Source: an uncultured Pseudomonadota bacterium
GTDB taxonomy: Bacteria; Pseudomonadota; Alphaproteobacteria; RF32; CAG-239
NCBI GenBank assembly: GCA_902796625.1
Contig: CADBPX010000074.1
Coordinates: 1-7,426, forward strand
Length of the DNA stretch: 7,426 nucleotides
Direction: 5' to 3'
The translations under genes and the position numbers were made by a program. The stretch's first letter is position 1; each line of letters begins with the position of its first letter. The notes under the pieces are model-generated. The model was given only the letters and a program-made list of their open reading frames with translations, was not told the DNA's origin and ran no database searches. Positions 6,128-7,426 of this stretch are shown piece after piece.

Positions 6128-6156
6128 TTGACAACACTGCAATTATTTGTTAGCCT
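6128..6156 (+). promoter_or_regulatory. Promoter of the DUF805-pilin fusion gene
   Basis: A perfect TTGACA (6128-6133) is followed after 17 nt by TAGCCT (6151-6156), 34 nt before the ATG at 6191. The pattern TTGACA-N17-TA(C/G)CCT is shared with the divergent amidoligase promoter, which supports both. AT-rich DNA between the two -35 boxes (6102-6127) could serve both as an UP-type element. Confidence 0.5.
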
Positions 6157-6190
6157 TTTTCATATTTAACAACCTACGAAAGGAAATATA

Positions 6191-7159
6191 ATGACTACTG
6201 AAATCGAAAATAATAATGTTTCCGCCCCAAACATTATTGAAGCTTTTTTTAAAGCTTACAAAAACTATTTTAATTTTAAGGATCGTACATCACGTTACGA
6301 TTTTTGGGGATTTTTGATTACTTATTTTTTAGCTTCACTGATTCTCGGTATTATTGTCGCCTTTTTACCGCCAATCAACATTCTCGGCACCATTTTTTCT
6401 TTTGCGACGATTATTCCGTTTATAGCAATAATCGTCCGTCGTTTACACGATAGAAACAAAAGCGCTTTAACGTGGATCATTGCCCCATTTGTAGTATTAT
6501 TCTTTTTAGCAGCAATGTCAACAATGATATCTACAATTTATACTTATAAGACCGGCATCGAAACCAACAAAAGTTTTCTTATATCATCTTTTTTCATAAT
6601 TTTTATACCTTTATACTATTTTGCCCTGCTGATTATGTGTGCGTTTAAAGGCCAAGCTGAAAGCAATCGCTTCGGCGCTCCGGTTACCGAAACCCCGCGG
6701 CAAGTTAAAGTTGGCAAATGGCTAGCTATATTCTACTTTGTAATACCATTATTTTTTGGCATAATATCCGTCGGCGGCATTGCCGGCTATTCCAATGCCA
6801 TAATAAAATATAAAACCAATAAAACTCTTGATCAGGCTACAATGATAATTTCCAACATTAATACCTTATATGAAAAACAAGATTCCTTTAATGGTTTGAA
6901 TAATCAAACAGCCATTCAAATGCAGGTTGTTCCGGAAGATATGCTTTCGGTAAATCCCGGCCAATTAGTCAGCGCCGACAATACTGATGTACAAATTTCT
7001 GGCTTTGGTCATACTTTCATAGTTCGCTATGACTCAATGTCGTCTGGTATTTGTGATAACATCAAAGAAACCCCTCTTGAAGGTTATGGAACATCAACAA
7101 AAGTTGAGGAACTACCCGACGGTAAAAGTTGTACAATAACCTTTACAACTATACGATAA
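6191..7159 (+). CDS. DUF805 membrane domain fused to a pilin-like C-terminal domain
   Basis: This 322-residue protein has two parts. Residues 16-165 are a DUF805 domain: AFFKAYKNYFNFKDRTSRYD, four hydrophobic helices (about 39-62, 64-82, 93-113, 129-150), the signature RRLHDRNKSA (83-92) and a closing ESNRFGAP (157-164). A fifth helix (177-198) then leads straight into GGIAGYSNAI and a polar domain to the C-terminus. Residues 194-236 match residues 25-67 of the pilin at 2106 at 20 of 43 positions in an ungapped by-eye alignment. HTFIVRYDSM to C288 matches a second pilin block. Cys288 and Cys314 may form a disulfide. There is no G-[FR]-x3-E prepilin site before the fifth helix, so the pilin part should stay anchored and face the periplasm. 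AAGGAAA supports the ATG at 6191. The function is unknown; a stationary pilin-interacting or envelope-sensing protein is inference. Confidence 0.8.
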   Translation: MTTEIENNNVSAPNIIEAFFKAYKNYFNFKDRTSRYDFWGFLITYFLASLILGIIVAFLPPINILGTIFSFATIIPFIAIIVRRLHDRNKSALTWIIAPFVVLFFLAAMSTMISTIYTYKTGIETNKSFLISSFFIIFIPLYYFALLIMCAFKGQAESNRFGAPVTETPRQVKVGKWLAIFYFVIPLFFGIISVGGIAGYSNAIIKYKTNKTLDQATMIISNINTLYEKQDSFNGLNNQTAIQMQVVPEDMLSVNPGQLVSADNTDVQISGFGHTFIVRYDSMSSGICDNIKETPLEGYGTSTKVEELPDGKSCTITFTTIR

Positions 7160-7168
7160 AAAAAACTT

Positions 7169-7197
7169 AAAGCCGCCGAAAACCTCGGCAGCTTTTT
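7169..7197 (+). terminator. Intrinsic terminator of the fusion gene
   Basis: AAAGC-C-GCCGA (7169-7179) pairs with TCGGC-A-GCTTT (7185-7195) with one C-A mismatch and a five-base loop, followed by further Ts. It begins 10 nt after the stop codon at 7159. An A-rich 5' side may allow weaker function on the other strand. Confidence 0.8.
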
Positions 7198-7206
7198 CAT
7201 GAAACT

Positions 7207-7226
7207 CCACCGGCTCACGCCGGTGG
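7207..7226. repeat. Perfect GC-rich hairpin
   Basis: CCACCGGC (7207-7214) and GCCGGTGG (7219-7226) form an 8-bp stem with a four-base loop. It is much more GC-rich than its surroundings and has no T-tract on either side. On the minus strand it starts 2 nt after the stop codon of the 28-codon frame. It looks like a dispersed intergenic palindrome or a transcript-end stabiliser. Confidence 0.6.
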
Positions 7227-7228
7227 TA

Positions 7229-7315
7229 TCATTTTAGGTCAAGCCAAGCTTGTCCTAAATCTTCGCGTCCTTGATATTCTATATAACTTTGTTTGCTATA
7301 CTTTACTTCTTCCAT
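7229..7315 (-). CDS. Possible 28-residue peptide inside a palindromic element
   Basis: On the minus strand an ATG at 7315 opens 28 codons ending at TGA (7229-7231). The product is polar and begins MEEVKYSKQSY; the C-terminal half is YIEYQGREDLG followed by QAWLDLK. I recognise no family. The frame overlaps both arms of local inverted repeats, so the codons may be a by-product of the palindrome. A promoter-like pair immediately upstream would start transcription at or next to the ATG, so any translation would be nearly leaderless. It could also be part of a mobile palindromic repeat that can insert into genes. Confidence 0.25.
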   Translation of the reverse strand: MEEVKYSKQSYIEYQGREDLGQAWLDLK

Positions 7316-7343
7316 AACCGTAGTATAGCGCGAAGATTTAGGA
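7233..7343. repeat. Palindromic element with alternative pairings
   Basis: TCCTAAATCTTCGCG (7253-7267) has an exact inverted copy at 7329-7343. The right copy extends inward: AGTATAG (7322-7328) pairs with CTATACT (7296-7302), leaving a 28-nt bulge on the left side. The left arm can instead fold with its own upstream neighbour: TTTAGG-T-CAAGC (7233-7244) with GCTTG-T-CCTAAA (7248-7259), loop CAA. The two folds share 7253-7259 and exclude each other. Confidence 0.65.
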
Positions 7344-7350
7344 TTGTCTA
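7322..7350 (-). promoter_or_regulatory. Promoter-like pair in the palindromic element
   Basis: On the minus strand TAGACA (7345-7350) and TATACT (7322-7327) are 17 nt apart, with five of six matches to each consensus hexamer. The spacer is made of the right arm of the inverted repeat. A start point would fall near 7315, at the ATG of the 28-codon frame. Confidence 0.4.
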
Positions 7351-7355
7351 CATCT

Positions 7356-7426
7356 ACCTGCTAACGCAGGTTGTGTTACGTTAAAAAAAAAAAAAAACCA
7401 CCCGCAAGGGACTATCTCGTCGGATT
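7356..7426 (-). other. Right-edge hairpins and A15 tract
   Basis: ACCTGC/GCAGGT (7356-7361 with 7366-7371, loop TAAC) is a perfect small hairpin. An uninterrupted run of 15 As covers 7383-7397, and CCC-GCAA-GGG lies at 7401-7410. Read on the minus strand, the short GC stem, GTGG and then T15 resemble a terminator for a gene entering from beyond the right edge, though the stem is only 3 bp. The last 16 bases show no recognisable gene. Confidence 0.3.

Noticed and set aside
1..7426. CRISPR array, tRNA or rRNA genes, transposase or phage genes.
   Set aside because: No regularly spaced short repeats, no tRNA cloverleaf with a TTCGA arm and no recombinase or phage motifs were seen on either strand.

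Overview
The window is AT-rich bacterial chromosome. It most resembles an uncultured, low-GC, gut-type alphaproteobacterium. This placement is inferred from the style of the pilin-like proteins (G|RSMIEMLGVLAI start followed by GGIAGYSKA), the phosphoethanolamine transferase of a Gram-negative envelope, and the short hairpin-rich intergenic repeats. No rRNA, tRNA or phage marker fixes the taxon.

Layout. Positions 1-281 hold the end of one copy and one further copy of a 185-bp tandem unit. Each unit ends in a near-perfect bidirectional terminator, and the full copy can fold into a branched RNA. Positions 402-3383 (+) carry a phosphoethanolamine transferase, a secreted or pilus-type pilin-like protein and a Nudix hydrolase, each with its own ribosome binding site. 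Positions 3377-5825 (-) carry an overlapping two-gene operon: a glutamine-synthetase-fold amidoligase followed by an N-formylglutamate amidohydrolase family enzyme. Its leader holds a 40-codon open frame (5920-6042), an inverted repeat and a promoter. A divergent promoter drives 6191-7159 (+), a DUF805 membrane domain fused to a pilin-like C-terminal domain. Positions 7160-7426 hold its terminator and a palindromic element with a 28-codon frame on the minus strand.

How the genes may work together. The amidoligase and amidohydrolase share 11 bp and are probably co-translated. One would make an amide or isopeptide bond and the other would hydrolyse an N-acyl or amide bond on a glutamate-like substrate; the real substrate is unknown. 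The DUF805 fusion repeats the body of the pilin at 2106-2795 but lacks a prepilin cleavage site, so it looks like a permanently membrane-anchored version of the same extracytoplasmic domain. The transferase modifies envelope lipid or glycan. The links between these groups are inference; only the overlap of the amidoligase pair is direct evidence of joint expression.

The most unusual items are the DUF805-pilin fusion, the amidoligase/amidohydrolase operon with its short leader frame, the tandem structured-RNA unit at the left edge, and the palindromic mini-element at the right edge.
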